This document shows positions 27,964 through 37,262 of a stretch of DNA of 64,000 bases, in pieces (the first letter of the stretch is position 1; each line of letters opens with the position of its first letter). The position numbers and the translations under genes are program-made. The stretch comes from Flavobacteriales bacterium UBA952. GTDB lineage: Bacteria; Bacteroidota; Bacteroidia; Flavobacteriales_D; Crocinitomicaceae. The DNA lies in assembly GCA_002293185.1 (NCBI GenBank), contig DBCS01000008.1, positions 457,085 to 521,084 of the forward strand, written 5' to 3'. The notes below the pieces were generated by a model. It was not told the DNA's origin and made no database searches. It was given only the letters and a program-made list of their open reading frames with translations.

Positions 27964-27968
27964 TGGTT

Positions 27969-29006
27969 TCAGGCGCTCAACGCGCGTTCTACTTTGCCAT
28001 TCATTACCCTAAAAAATAATGGTGGAACAAACGATAAAAGCATCATGCCAGGATAACCCGTTGGCATTATCGGTGCTTCAGGGTCGGAATGCAGCAGTTG
28101 GTAAGGTTTATCGGGTTTGTAGTGGTGTTCACTATGCCTACTGAGTTCAAATAAAATTAGTCTGCCTAGAATATGATTGCTATTCCATGAATGTTTGCGT
28201 TTGACCAATTCGTAACGTCCGTTTTCTTTGAGTCGGCGCTTTAAACCATAATGCTCGATGTAATTGACGGTTTCTAGCAGTAGAATACCAATGATTGCAG
28301 CAGCAATAAAAGCAAGAAGCGCAGTCAGGTCAAAAATTTGCCAAATGATGAGCAAAAGTAAAAGATGACTTAGGGAATAAATCACCATTTTATTGGCGAA
28401 CGAAAACTTGGCTTTACCCATGATTTGCATCCGCGTCAATTCTATTTGCCAAGCTTGAAAATAACTGCCGATTTGCGAACGAAACCAAAAAATATAAACA
28501 GGTTCATTTTTACGCGCCGTTGCAGGATCTGAGTGCGTACCTACATTGGTGTGATGACCTCTATTGTGGTAGGGTAAAAAATGGTTTTCTAAGGAACTTA
28601 GAAGTAAAACCTCGCCTAAAAATTGTTCAAAGCGCTTGTTTCGATGCCCTAATTCGTGCCCTACATTGATTCCGATGATGCCACACATTAGACCCATGGA
28701 AACAACACGCCCCCACCATGTGTTTGCGTCAGGGCTGCTGTTTTGTGCGTTTAAAAAGTAGGCCACAAAACACCATTGTACAATAACTAGCGTATACAAT
28801 AGGTAATTGTAATATTTGGCGTGTCGGTTTAAAGCATTTTCACTCGCTTCGTTTGTTGTCCATCGCAATGGCAAAATCAGTTCTAAAAAAGGGACCAATA
28901 TAAAGAAAACGTATACGGGTAAGTAACTCAACCAGCCTTCAGATTGAAAAGCAATATTAACTGTAATCGGTAAACTAAAAACCAGTACGTATTTGATGCT
29001 TTTCAT
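27969..29006 (-). CDS. AlkB-like integral membrane alkane/fatty-acid hydroxylase
   Basis: A 345-residue membrane enzyme of the diiron fatty-acid desaturase/hydroxylase superfamily. Histidine boxes: HELGHRNKRFEQ, YHNRGHHTNVGTHSDPATAR and SRHSEHHYKPDKPYQLLH, together with NYIEHYGL, the set seen in alkane 1-monooxygenase. About six TM helices surround them. It probably inserts oxygen at the end of an alkyl chain and needs rubredoxin or ferredoxin supplied elsewhere. The start is 5 bp downstream of the stop of the T9SS gene at 30256-29012, suggesting co-transcription. Confidence 0.87.
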   Translation of the reverse strand: MKSIKYVLVFSLPITVNIAFQSEGWLSYLPVYVFFILVPFLELILPLRWTTNEASENALNRHAKYYNYLLYTLVIVQWCFVAYFLNAQNSSPDANTWWGRVVSMGLMCGIIGINVGHELGHRNKRFEQFLGEVLLLSSLENHFLPYHNRGHHTNVGTHSDPATARKNEPVYIFWFRSQIGSYFQAWQIELTRMQIMGKAKFSFANKMVIYSLSHLLLLLIIWQIFDLTALLAFIAAAIIGILLLETVNYIEHYGLKRRLKENGRYELVKRKHSWNSNHILGRLILFELSRHSEHHYKPDKPYQLLHSDPEAPIMPTGYPGMMLLSFVPPLFFRVMNGKVERALSA

Positions 29007-29011
29007 GGCGC

Positions 29012-30256
29012 CTATTCTTTGATAAAACGGATGCTTTTGGATGTGTTTGAGAATTGAACTTTAAGCATGTACATTCCTGAATCGAGGTGATCAATATCCA
29101 ATTGTTGAGAAGGTTGTGAAGACCAATAACCACTCATTTTTTGACCTTGAGCATTATATATCTCAATGCTTAAAGGATTTTGAGATGCTGTAATTTTGAG
29201 TTGTTTACCTGCCGGATTCGGAGTTATGTTGATATCAATATTGTTGACTTCTGTAAGGTAGGAAGCTGGGTTCACACGTGTAGGCGCTGCCTCGAAGCAA
29301 TCGCTTTCAATTCTGAACATATCAAAATAAGCACCATTTGGTATTTGTGCAGAAGAAACAATGGAACCATCTTGTAAGGAAAGCCCAATTAAAGTAACGC
29401 CAGCACCAAGCATACTTTCAAAATAATAAATACCGTTAAACGGATCAATGGAAGCAGCATTCATGATGTAGTTAGGAAGATTAAGTTGAGTTGGAAGTGG
29501 TGTCACTACTCCTGATGCCGCATCGATTTTCCCCAAACATTTGACGCCATTTTGCATAATGAGACCGTACATTGTTGTGTCGGCACAGTTGTAAGCAAAA
29601 TTGTCAAAACTATTTCCACCACTAGGTATAGAAATGGTAGGGTTAGAAAAAATGGTACCGTTATAGATATCTAGCCCTCGAAGTTTGCCTTCGGAAATAA
29701 AATAATAGACCATCAAATGCGGATTAATGACCGCACCTGCCATTGTGTAACTTGTGGCAATTGAAGTAGGTGAAATTAGACTGACAAGACCGGTACTTAG
29801 ATCGCAACTTGCCAAGCGCATGTCTCCACTGTAGGTTCCGGTGGCTTGGTTGTAAACCACTTGAGAATACAAACCATACATGACGGAGTCTGAGGTATTG
29901 AAACGAAAATTATTAAAGTCACCGGTTACACTTGGTAAATTCACGACTACATCAGCTAAAATACTGCCATTTTGAAGTGAAATCGATAGCCAAGAATCGT
30001 CGTCTTGGTATGAGTAGCTTAGGTCATAGGGATTCAGTGAAACGCCTGTAGTGTTAATCGTAGTACTGAGTACTTGGTTTCCAATTGGAGTAATAGTACC
30101 ACTTACAGGATCCATCTCGACAAAAGAAACACTGGAAGGATTCATTTGGCGATACAAGCCATACATGTTGTTACCTAGTTGACCAAAAGTCAGAATGGGC
30201 AACATTAAAGCAAAACTTAGGGTATACTTATTGCGCGCGGTTAATTTTAATTTCAT
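29012..30256 (-). CDS. Exported repeat protein with T9SS type A sorting domain
   Basis: A 414-residue protein with a signal peptide (hydrophobic stretch ending LTFGQ) and a C-terminal T9SS type A signal (NITPNPAGKQLKITAS ... SGMYMLKVQF). Between them are similar segments, for example NNFRFNTSDSVMYGL and DNFAYNCADTTMYGL, which suggest a beta-propeller of repeated blades. The function is unknown. The start at 30256 (MKLKLTARNKY) puts the signal peptide at the N-terminus; the frame remains open upstream by 29 codons. It is followed 5 bp later by the AlkB-like gene. Confidence 0.8.
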   Translation of the reverse strand: MKLKLTARNKYTLSFALMLPILTFGQLGNNMYGLYRQMNPSSVSFVEMDPVSGTITPIGNQVLSTTINTTGVSLNPYDLSYSYQDDDSWLSISLQNGSILADVVVNLPSVTGDFNNFRFNTSDSVMYGLYSQVVYNQATGTYSGDMRLASCDLSTGLVSLISPTSIATSYTMAGAVINPHLMVYYFISEGKLRGLDIYNGTIFSNPTISIPSGGNSFDNFAYNCADTTMYGLIMQNGVKCLGKIDAASGVVTPLPTQLNLPNYIMNAASIDPFNGIYYFESMLGAGVTLIGLSLQDGSIVSSAQIPNGAYFDMFRIESDCFEAAPTRVNPASYLTEVNNIDINITPNPAGKQLKITASQNPLSIEIYNAQGQKMSGYWSSQPSQQLDIDHLDSGMYMLKVQFSNTSKSIRFIKE

Positions 30257-30321
30257 GGGTGATTGTTTAGGGTTGAATAAACGAAAGTTATTTCTCTTAA
30301 GACACTTACTACCCAAGTAAA

Positions 30322-30495
30322 TTAACTTCCACAATATAAACAATCGTCTTCGTCGTCTTGTTCGGGCGCGTGTTCAATTGCAGGGTTCAATTGCTTTTTG
30401 AGCTCATAGATTTTTTGCTGTGTTTCAATATCTGAAAATAAGTCTCCGGTTAGTTGAGATTTAAGCGCTGTAATTTGTTGTTCAATTGTTTCCAT
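30322..30495 (-). CDS. Small 57-residue protein with C-terminal CxxC
   Basis: An ORF of 57 codons in the otherwise empty 331-bp gap before era. It starts METIEQQITALKSQL and ends EQDDEDDCLYCGS. The first ~40 residues look like an amphipathic helix or coiled coil; the tail is acidic and ends in a CxxC pair that could bind a metal or act in redox. A box TAATTTCG lies 4 nt before the ATG (one mismatch to TAnnTTTG). No family was recognised. Coding status is inferred from composition, start context and the intact frame. Confidence 0.55.
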   Translation of the reverse strand: METIEQQITALKSQLTGDLFSDIETQQKIYELKKQLNPAIEHAPEQDDEDDCLYCGS

Positions 30496-30565
30496 ATTAC
30501 GAAATTAAAAAAATAAGTTTTGATTCGACGTTCATCTCGTTGATGAGCATCCCATCAAATAATCG

Positions 30566-30573
30566 TACCTTTG
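30566..30573 (+). promoter_or_regulatory. Promoter -7 box (TACCTTTG) for era-der
   Basis: Exact TAnnTTTG match, 14 nt before the era ATG. Confidence 0.6.
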
Positions 30574-30587
30574 CACTTTATTAAACT

Positions 30588-31463
30588 ATGGCGCACAAAT
30601 CAGGTTTTGTCAATATTGTAGGTTCTCCAAATGTGGGGAAGTCTACACTCATGAACCAATTGGTTGGTGAGAAACTATCCATAGTAAGTTCCAAGGCGCA
30701 AACCACCCGTCACCGCATCCTAGGAATTGTCAATGAAGAAGATTATCAAATAGTATTTTCAGATACGCCAGGTGTCGTTAATGCGGCCTACAAGCTTCAT
30801 GAAAACATGATGGACTATGTTAATGCCTCTATTTCAGATGCCGATGTCCTTATTTTCATGACAGATACCCATGAAAATGACATGAACCACAAAGAAACGC
30901 TTGAGCGCATTCAAAGGCTCAAGGTTCCTGTGCTTTGTCTGATCAACAAAATAGATAGCTCAGAACAAGTCAAAGTAATGGAGCGGGTTGTTTTTTGGCA
31001 AGAAAAATTACCCAATGCAAAGGTTTATGCCATTTCAGCATTACATAAATTCAATATAGAGGCAGTTTGGGAAGAAATCTTGAGCCTAATTCCAGAAAGC
31101 CCGCCATACTACGACAAAGAAGAAATTTCTGACCGCCCCATGCGTTTTTTTATTTCAGAAATCATCAGAGAAAAAATCTTTATTCATTGTCAAAAAGAAA
31201 TACCATACAGCACGCAGGTGGAGGTGGAAGAATTCAAAGAAGAACCCGGCCTCACCCGCATTAGGGCAAATATCATTGTGGAGCGAGACTCTCAACGTGG
31301 TATTATCATTGGACGAGGCGGAGAAATGCTCAAAAGAATTGGTAAAGCTGCGCGCCTAGACATGGAAAAATTCTTAGAAACAAAAGTATTCCTCGAGAAT
31401 TATGTCAAAGTAGACAAAGACTGGCGCCATTCCGATGCCAAACTCAAGAAATACGGATATTAA
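30588..31463 (+). CDS. era: Ribosome-assembly GTPase Era
   Basis: A 291-residue GTPase needed for maturation of the small ribosomal subunit. G domain: GSPNVGKSTLMNQLVG (G1), the TTRHR switch, DTPG (G3), NKID (G4) and SA (G5). The C-terminal KH domain shows IIIGRGGEMLKRIGKAARLD, which binds the 3' end of 16S rRNA. It forms an operon with der, 11 bp downstream. Confidence 0.97.
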   Translation: MAHKSGFVNIVGSPNVGKSTLMNQLVGEKLSIVSSKAQTTRHRILGIVNEEDYQIVFSDTPGVVNAAYKLHENMMDYVNASISDADVLIFMTDTHENDMNHKETLERIQRLKVPVLCLINKIDSSEQVKVMERVVFWQEKLPNAKVYAISALHKFNIEAVWEEILSLIPESPPYYDKEEISDRPMRFFISEIIREKIFIHCQKEIPYSTQVEVEEFKEEPGLTRIRANIIVERDSQRGIIIGRGGEMLKRIGKAARLDMEKFLETKVFLENYVKVDKDWRHSDAKLKKYGY

Positions 31464-31474
31464 GCACAAGAATC

Positions 31475-32785
31475 ATGAGTAATATAGTTGCAATTGTCGG
31501 ACGTCCAAACGTCGGTAAATCTACCTTGTTCAATCGCTTGACAGAATCTCGCGATGCCATTGTCAAGGAGGTAAGTGGCGTTACCCGAGACCGCCTCTAC
31601 GGAAAAGGAGAGTGGAACGGCTATCAATTTTCAGTCATCGATACCGGTGGTTATGCCACCACTAAAGAGGACATCTTTGAAGGTGAAATAAGAAAGCAAG
31701 TTCAAATTGCTATAGAAGAAGCAACCGTTATTATCTTTATGGTAGATGTCATGACCGGTATTGTCGAAATGGACCAAACCGTTGCACAATTATTGCGCAA
31801 AAGTAAGAAGCCTGTTCTTATTGCCGCCAATAAGGTAGACAACACCGAGCGCGTCGGACTATCCTCGGAATTTTACGCTTTTGGCTTAGGTGAAGTATTT
31901 GATCTGAGTGCAGCGAATGGAAGTGGTACCGGAGAAATCCTCGACGAACTCGTCAAATTCTTTAATAAAGAGGATGAGTCTATCCGTGAAGAAGACAGCT
32001 TGCCACGCATTGCAATTGTTGGAAGGCCAAATGTTGGTAAATCATCTATGGTGAATGCCTTAACGGGTCAAGAGCGCAATATCGTAACCAATATTTCGGG
32101 AACCACCCGTGATGCCATCCATACCCGCTACAAATCTTTTGGTTTTGACTTTTTATTAATTGATACCGCCGGAATCCGTAAAAAAGCAAAGGTAACCGAA
32201 GACATCGAATATTATTCTGTCCTCAGGTCAGTGCGCACCATCGAAAATGCAGACGTATGTATGTTTATGATAGATGCTGCTGAGGGGATTCAAAAGCAAG
32301 ATCTCAGCATCTTTTACATGATCGAGAAGAATTCAAAAGGAGTTGTGGTATTGGTCAATAAGTGGGATCTTATAGAAAAAGATCAAAACACCATGATCAA
32401 ATTTGAAGCCGACTTGCGCGAGCAGCTGGCACCATTTAACGACGTACCGATTATCTTTACCTCTGCCATTGAAAAACAACGCATACACCGGGCTTTAGAA
32501 ACTGCCATGCGCGTTTTTGAAAACCGCACGCGCAAGATTCCAACCCATGAGCTCAACGAAGTCATGCTCGAGATAATTGCGGCAACGCCTCCTCCGGCCA
32601 TGAAAGGCAAGTATATTAAAATTAAGTTTGTGACGCAGTTACCAACGCACGCACCAGCATTTGCCTTTTTCTGTAACTTACCTCAGTACCTCACTGACGC
32701 ATACAAGCGCTTCTTAGAAAACCGATTAAGAGAGCGTTTTGATTTTGAAGGCGTCCCAGTCAAAATATTCTTCAGGAAAAAATAA
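31475..32785 (+). CDS. der: Ribosome-assembly GTPase Der (EngA)
   Basis: A 436-residue protein with two tandem GTPase domains, unique to Der. G1 motifs are GRPNVGKSTLFNRL near the N-terminus and GRPNVGKSSMVNAL near residue 184; G3 DTGG and DTAG; G4 NKVD and NKWD. The C-terminal KH-like domain follows (PPAMKGKYIKIKFVTQLPTH). It acts in assembly of the large ribosomal subunit and is placed after era, which acts on the small one. A strong hairpin follows the stop. Confidence 0.97.
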   Translation: MSNIVAIVGRPNVGKSTLFNRLTESRDAIVKEVSGVTRDRLYGKGEWNGYQFSVIDTGGYATTKEDIFEGEIRKQVQIAIEEATVIIFMVDVMTGIVEMDQTVAQLLRKSKKPVLIAANKVDNTERVGLSSEFYAFGLGEVFDLSAANGSGTGEILDELVKFFNKEDESIREEDSLPRIAIVGRPNVGKSSMVNALTGQERNIVTNISGTTRDAIHTRYKSFGFDFLLIDTAGIRKKAKVTEDIEYYSVLRSVRTIENADVCMFMIDAAEGIQKQDLSIFYMIEKNSKGVVVLVNKWDLIEKDQNTMIKFEADLREQLAPFNDVPIIFTSAIEKQRIHRALETAMRVFENRTRKIPTHELNEVMLEIIAATPPPAMKGKYIKIKFVTQLPTHAPAFAFFCNLPQYLTDAYKRFLENRLRERFDFEGVPVKIFFRKK

Positions 32786-32786
32786 A

Positions 32787-32816
32787 AAAAAAGGCGAGCC
32801 AACGGCTCGCCTTTTC
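32787..32816. terminator. Terminator after der (GGCGAGCC hairpin)
   Basis: Inverted repeat AAAAGGCGAGCC (32789-32800) / GGCTCGCCTTTT (32804-32815) around a 3-nt loop AAC. It serves der and possibly the convergent T9SS gene. The same hairpin core recurs at 51161-51192. Confidence 0.9.
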
Positions 32817-32834
32817 GCTTGATAAGAGCGTGCA

Positions 32835-35564
32835 CTATCTAATAAGATTCAAGTGCCCTGTGACTATCTTTCGATAGTCATTTTCTTTGGTTTCAAATTG
32901 GAGTTTCCAGGTGTACATTCCTGAAGGCACTTTGGTACCTTCTAAGCCGTAGGTGCCGTCCCAGGCCTGTGCAGCATCTTTTGTTTCCCAAATGACCTCT
33001 CCCCAACGGTTGAAAACCGCTAAATGGAATGCATGTGGATCAAAACCAGTTGTGAAAACTGCTTGCCATGTTTGGTTGTGTTCGTCTTCATCTGGCGTGA
33101 AGGTATTGGGCACGTAGTAAATGGGCTCTGCAATTACAGGAAGGTTCAATTGATATTCGTCTGCACAACCAAGAGGCGTTGCCGCGGTAAGCGTTACCAA
33201 AAGGTTTTCAGAAACACCAACATACATGTGGTTAGGGTTTTCTTCAGTACTTGATGTGTTGTCATCGAAGTCCCAGAAAAAGGATAGGTTACTACCTATA
33301 GAATTATTGATAAATTGAATAGGCATTGTTCCCTCGGTAAGCGCTCCTGGCAGGGCAGCAAAAGACGCCTCTGGATAGCTCTCCATGTAAATGTAGTCGT
33401 TGTAGGTGGTGGTTTCTACACAGCCTAAGAGGTTATATTCTAAAGTGATATCGTGGTAACCGCTCGCATCAAAGGTGTAAGAAAAGTTATTGCCTTGGCC
33501 AATTTGAGAACCTCCCCAATACCAGGTATACACAGCACCTTGTACCGCACCGATTGTACTTAGATTGACCAGAAGCGGATTACAACCAGAGAGCGTATCG
33601 GCAACAAAAGTAGGTGGAACTGCCGCTATAACGGTGATGAGCATGTCTACGGTGTCTCCGCACTGCCCGGGGTCAGGGAAGAAAGTATGTGTGAAAATAC
33701 CCGGAATAGAAGTGTCTATGTTTGGTGGTGTCCAAGATCCTGTTATGCCCGGAACATTATTAGATGTTGTTGGAAAAATAGGATTGGCGTCGTCTTGACA
33801 TAATTGCGCGATTTGCGTAAACTGCGGAATAATCAATGGATCAACGGTGATCGGGAAAGTAAGTGCAGATGCACATTGATTGGGATCTGGCGTAAAGGTA
33901 TAATTGACCGTTCCTGGAGACGTCGTAATTACCGTTGGGTTATTCCATGAACCCGTGATGAGTGGTCCATTTAAATAACTTGTCGTATTCGTTGCAGTTG
34001 TCGGGATGACCACATTGGTCATGTACTGACAAATTTGACCCATGGGGTTAAACTGAGGTGTTGTAAGTGCATGGGTAATGATATCCATTGTGGCTGGAAA
34101 AGCACACTGACCAGCAGTAGGTGTAAAGGTGTATGTTGCTGTTCCGGCCACGGCGGTTGAAATAACCAAAGGACTCCAAACACCTGTATAAGGGATGTTG
34201 TTGGTAGAAGCTGCTGGTAGCGCAGGTGCAGCATCGTTGATGCAAAGATCTGGAATTTGGTTAAAGGTTGCCTGTTCGTTGGGTAAAATCTGAATATTCA
34301 TGGTTGCTTGGGTGGCGCATATACCCGTATTGGGCGTAAACGTGTAGGTAAATGTGCCTGAGTTTGCAGTGTTGATAACGGCAGGGTTCCAGGTACCTTG
34401 GATGACCGGAGCGTTCGTCGATAAATTTGGCAAACTTGGCGCCGTTGCATCTTCACAAATTGGTGCAATTTGATTAAAGGTAGGCAACACAGGTATGTTG
34501 ACCACCACAGTTGTTGTTGCTGTTGAAATACAGCCGCCGGCATCGTAAGTGAGCGTATAAACACCAGCCATTGCTGCAGTTGCACTTGGGATAGTTGGGT
34601 TTTGAAGCGCTGAGGTAAAACCGTTTGGACCTGCCCAAGCATAAGCAGGTGCACCTGTGGTTGCGGTGAGGTTGATTTGGCTACCCACACAATAAGGCCC
34701 GTTGTTGGCTACTGTTACGGAGGTAGAACCTGCGGTGTAGGTAATTACAACCTGACCATTACCAGTCTGAAAACCTTGTGTACATGTGCCACCTGCTGGG
34801 TAAAAACTTGATCCACCACCACCTGGTCCGCCACCGTTGGCTCCAGTACAGCAGTTGTCGCCACCGCCGCCGCCGCCGCCAAAATAGCCGCCACCGCCGC
34901 CGCCGCCAGAAGCAGTAGTATAAAAACCGCCATTACCGCCGTTGCCAATTGAACCTGCAGTTCCGGGTTGGCCACCACCCCATGGGGGGCCACCGTTTCC
35001 GCCGGCAGTTTGCGTTCCGCCCCCACCACCAACACCTGTAAAAGGTGAACCAGGTGCTTGTTGGCCAATAGCGCAACCGCCAAAGCCACCTGTTGCTTGG
35101 TAATTAGGCTGCCCTGAACCACCTGAACGGCCGCCACCGCCACCTGCAACAACAATGCGGTTGTTCATGGCATATGGTGTAATGCGAATATCCGAAGCAC
35201 CACCACCACCTTTAGATTCATTTTGAGGATTTGAAAGACTTGGTTGGCCATTGCCGCCGCCGTTCCAACCGCCAGTAGGGCCGGTAGGGCAGCCGCCAAC
35301 ACGGATTTCAAGAACTTGACCAGGGGTAACCGCTACACTAGGATGTTGAACCCTTGCACCGTTTCCACCTTGACCTGAACCAACAAATGGGGTGCCCAAT
35401 ACGCCACCACCTTTTGCTCCGCGAACATCTACTTGAATAGAGTACACACAAGCTGGTACCGTCCAAGTTTGAAGCGCACCGGTATAGTTAAAGGTTACAG
35501 ACTGTTGGGCCTGCGTAAAAAAGGTGGAGACAAGGAGAATAGAAAAGATCAGCTTTTTGAGCAT
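32835..35564 (-). CDS. Large glycine-rich secreted protein with type B T9SS signal
   Basis: A 909-residue exported protein. Order: signal peptide (ending FFTQAQ); a Gly-rich domain of about 250 residues with several GGGGG runs, resembling the ALK-like glycine-rich domain; an Ig-like segment (SVTVANNGPYCVGSQINLTA); four repeats of about 80 residues, each with FNQI-like, a Cys, and YTFTP (TFNQIAPICED, TFNQIPDLCIND, QFNPMGQICQY, QFTQIAQLCQDD); a PKD-like domain (SFFWDFDDNTSSTEENP); and a gliding-motility/CHU_C type B signal starting YVPNTFTPDED. It is probably a surface or gliding-related adhesin. Start chosen at ATG 35564. Confidence 0.87.
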   Translation of the reverse strand: MLKKLIFSILLVSTFFTQAQQSVTFNYTGALQTWTVPACVYSIQVDVRGAKGGGVLGTPFVGSGQGGNGARVQHPSVAVTPGQVLEIRVGGCPTGPTGGWNGGGNGQPSLSNPQNESKGGGGASDIRITPYAMNNRIVVAGGGGGRSGGSGQPNYQATGGFGGCAIGQQAPGSPFTGVGGGGGTQTAGGNGGPPWGGGQPGTAGSIGNGGNGGFYTTASGGGGGGGYFGGGGGGGDNCCTGANGGGPGGGGSSFYPAGGTCTQGFQTGNGQVVITYTAGSTSVTVANNGPYCVGSQINLTATTGAPAYAWAGPNGFTSALQNPTIPSATAAMAGVYTLTYDAGGCISTATTTVVVNIPVLPTFNQIAPICEDATAPSLPNLSTNAPVIQGTWNPAVINTANSGTFTYTFTPNTGICATQATMNIQILPNEQATFNQIPDLCINDAAPALPAASTNNIPYTGVWSPLVISTAVAGTATYTFTPTAGQCAFPATMDIITHALTTPQFNPMGQICQYMTNVVIPTTATNTTSYLNGPLITGSWNNPTVITTSPGTVNYTFTPDPNQCASALTFPITVDPLIIPQFTQIAQLCQDDANPIFPTTSNNVPGITGSWTPPNIDTSIPGIFTHTFFPDPGQCGDTVDMLITVIAAVPPTFVADTLSGCNPLLVNLSTIGAVQGAVYTWYWGGSQIGQGNNFSYTFDASGYHDITLEYNLLGCVETTTYNDYIYMESYPEASFAALPGALTEGTMPIQFINNSIGSNLSFFWDFDDNTSSTEENPNHMYVGVSENLLVTLTAATPLGCADEYQLNLPVIAEPIYYVPNTFTPDEDEHNQTWQAVFTTGFDPHAFHLAVFNRWGEVIWETKDAAQAWDGTYGLEGTKVPSGMYTWKLQFETKENDYRKIVTGHLNLIR

Positions 35565-35588
35565 AGGGTAGTAGGTTTTGTAGGTAGA

Positions 35589-35596
35589 CAAATTTA
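35589..35596 (-). promoter_or_regulatory. Promoter -7 box (TAAATTTG) for the Gly-rich T9SS gene
   Basis: Exact TAnnTTTG match on the minus strand, 24 nt before the ATG at 35564. Confidence 0.5.
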
Positions 35597-35654
35597 TATT
35601 AAATATTTGTGATTTTAGAACGTATATTGCGTATTACGGTTGCTTTGATTCGTA

Positions 35655-35662
35655 TAATTTTG
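35655..35662 (+). promoter_or_regulatory. Promoter -7 box (TAATTTTG) for the DUF1800-DUF1501 pair
   Basis: Exact TAnnTTTG match, 25 nt before the ATG at 35688. Confidence 0.55.
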
Positions 35663-35687
35663 TACTTTGTCGGTAAATTTTTTCACA

Positions 35688-37262
35688 ATGACCCCTTATT
35701 CAGGTCCATGGACAACCAATCAAGCCGCTCATCTTTTGAGGCGTTGCACCTTTGGCGCTAACTATCAGCAAATTCAAAATACGGTAAATCTTGGTTTAGC
35801 TTCGGCACTCAATCAGTTGTTTCTGCCATCCGTTACCGATGAGCCACTGTCCTATGACGCTGGTGAACAAGTTGTAAATATCGGCGAAACCTGGGTGTCG
35901 GCAGTATACCCTGCCAATGCCACAGCAAATCAACAAACCGAGGCGGCACGCATGAAATCTTTAGGTGCTTGGCTTGTCAAAAACTTGAATCAAGAAAGTC
36001 TTAGTATCACTGAAAAAATGCAGTTTTTTTGGCAAAATCATTTTGGTGTGACCACCTCAGGTGATGCCAGAGCAATGTATCATTACTTGCAATTACTCAG
36101 GCAACATGCGCTTGGCAATGTAAGGCAACTCGTAAAAGAAGTGACTATTGACCCTTGTATGTTGTTATTTTTAAATGGCAATACCAACACGGTTTTTTCT
36201 CCAAATGAGAATTACGGACGAGAATTGCTGGAATTATTTACGGTAGGTAAGGGTGCCCAACTAGCAGCCGGAGACTACAGCACATTTACCGAACAAGACG
36301 TAGCAGCAGCTGCAAAGATTTTTACGGGCTACATTGTGCAGGGTGTGCGCAGCTCGACCCAAACGCAGGTGACCAGTCAGTTTATGCCTAATCTCCACGA
36401 CAACATCAACAAAACACTTTCCTATCATTTTGCGAGTCAGAGCATCAGTGCTGCCGGTGCTGTTGAATACGCCAACTACATAGATGTCGTTTTTAATCAA
36501 GCAGACACCGCAACATATATCTGCAGGAAACTCTACAGATATTTTGTGAACTACGATATCACACCTTGGGTAGAGCAAAATATCATTGCAGCTATGGCTC
36601 AAATATTTACTACCAATAACTTTGAGATAGCGCCCGTGCTCATGGCGCTATTTTCGAGTGAACACTTTTATGACATCAGCGTCAGAGGAGCCATTATTCG
36701 TTCTCCACTCGAAACACTTTGCGCAATGCTCAATACCTCTGGCACAACAGCAAATTTTGATTTGCAAAGTACCTATCAAATTTACTTATCGATGTACGGT
36801 TTGGCAGATCAAATGGGGCAGGCCTATGCTGCGCCACCAAGCGTTGCCGGCTGGACGCCATATTATCAAGCGCCAGCTTTTTACAGACTTTGGATCAATT
36901 CTTCTTACATCAAAAAGCGTTTTGACGTCGCCAATTTATTGACATCAAACGGTTTAAATCTCAACGGAAATACTTTTAAGATTAAGGTTATAGACTTGTT
37001 AAACGGTTTATCTGCTCCGGCAACTGCCCCTGCTGTCATCAACGATCTTTGTGTTGTGTTCTTTCCAAAAGAAATTCCGGTAGCTGACCAACTTGCTTTG
37101 AAGAATATCCTAACAGGTGGCTTGCCCGATTTTGAATGGACCATCCAATACAATGAGTATTTGAATGATCCAACCAATCCGGTTTTTTATAATCCAGTTG
37201 AACTGCGCATGCAGGCAGTGCTCAATGTCATGTTCAAAATGCCTCAATTTCACGTTTGCTAA
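35688..37262 (+). CDS. DUF1800 domain-containing protein
   Basis: A 524-residue DUF1800 protein. Typical segments: AAHLLRRCTFGANYQQI near the N-terminus, MQFFWQNHFGVT, ENYGRELLELFTVG, DVAAAAKIFTGY, and PPSVAGWTPYYQAP. No signal peptide is visible: the family domain begins within about 12 residues of the ATG. DUF1800 and DUF1501 genes often occur as a pair in bacteria, but their function is unknown. Its TAA stop overlaps the ATG of the DUF1501 gene (TAATG). A TTG at 35667 would add seven residues but lies close to the promoter box. Confidence 0.9.
   Translation: MTPYSGPWTTNQAAHLLRRCTFGANYQQIQNTVNLGLASALNQLFLPSVTDEPLSYDAGEQVVNIGETWVSAVYPANATANQQTEAARMKSLGAWLVKNLNQESLSITEKMQFFWQNHFGVTTSGDARAMYHYLQLLRQHALGNVRQLVKEVTIDPCMLLFLNGNTNTVFSPNENYGRELLELFTVGKGAQLAAGDYSTFTEQDVAAAAKIFTGYIVQGVRSSTQTQVTSQFMPNLHDNINKTLSYHFASQSISAAGAVEYANYIDVVFNQADTATYICRKLYRYFVNYDITPWVEQNIIAAMAQIFTTNNFEIAPVLMALFSSEHFYDISVRGAIIRSPLETLCAMLNTSGTTANFDLQSTYQIYLSMYGLADQMGQAYAAPPSVAGWTPYYQAPAFYRLWINSSYIKKRFDVANLLTSNGLNLNGNTFKIKVIDLLNGLSAPATAPAVINDLCVVFFPKEIPVADQLALKNILTGGLPDFEWTIQYNEYLNDPTNPVFYNPVELRMQAVLNVMFKMPQFHVC

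Noticed and set aside
34850..34915. Tandem ccgcc repeats as a CRISPR or satellite array
   Set aside because: They are glycine codons inside a conserved reading frame; there are no spacers and no array structure.
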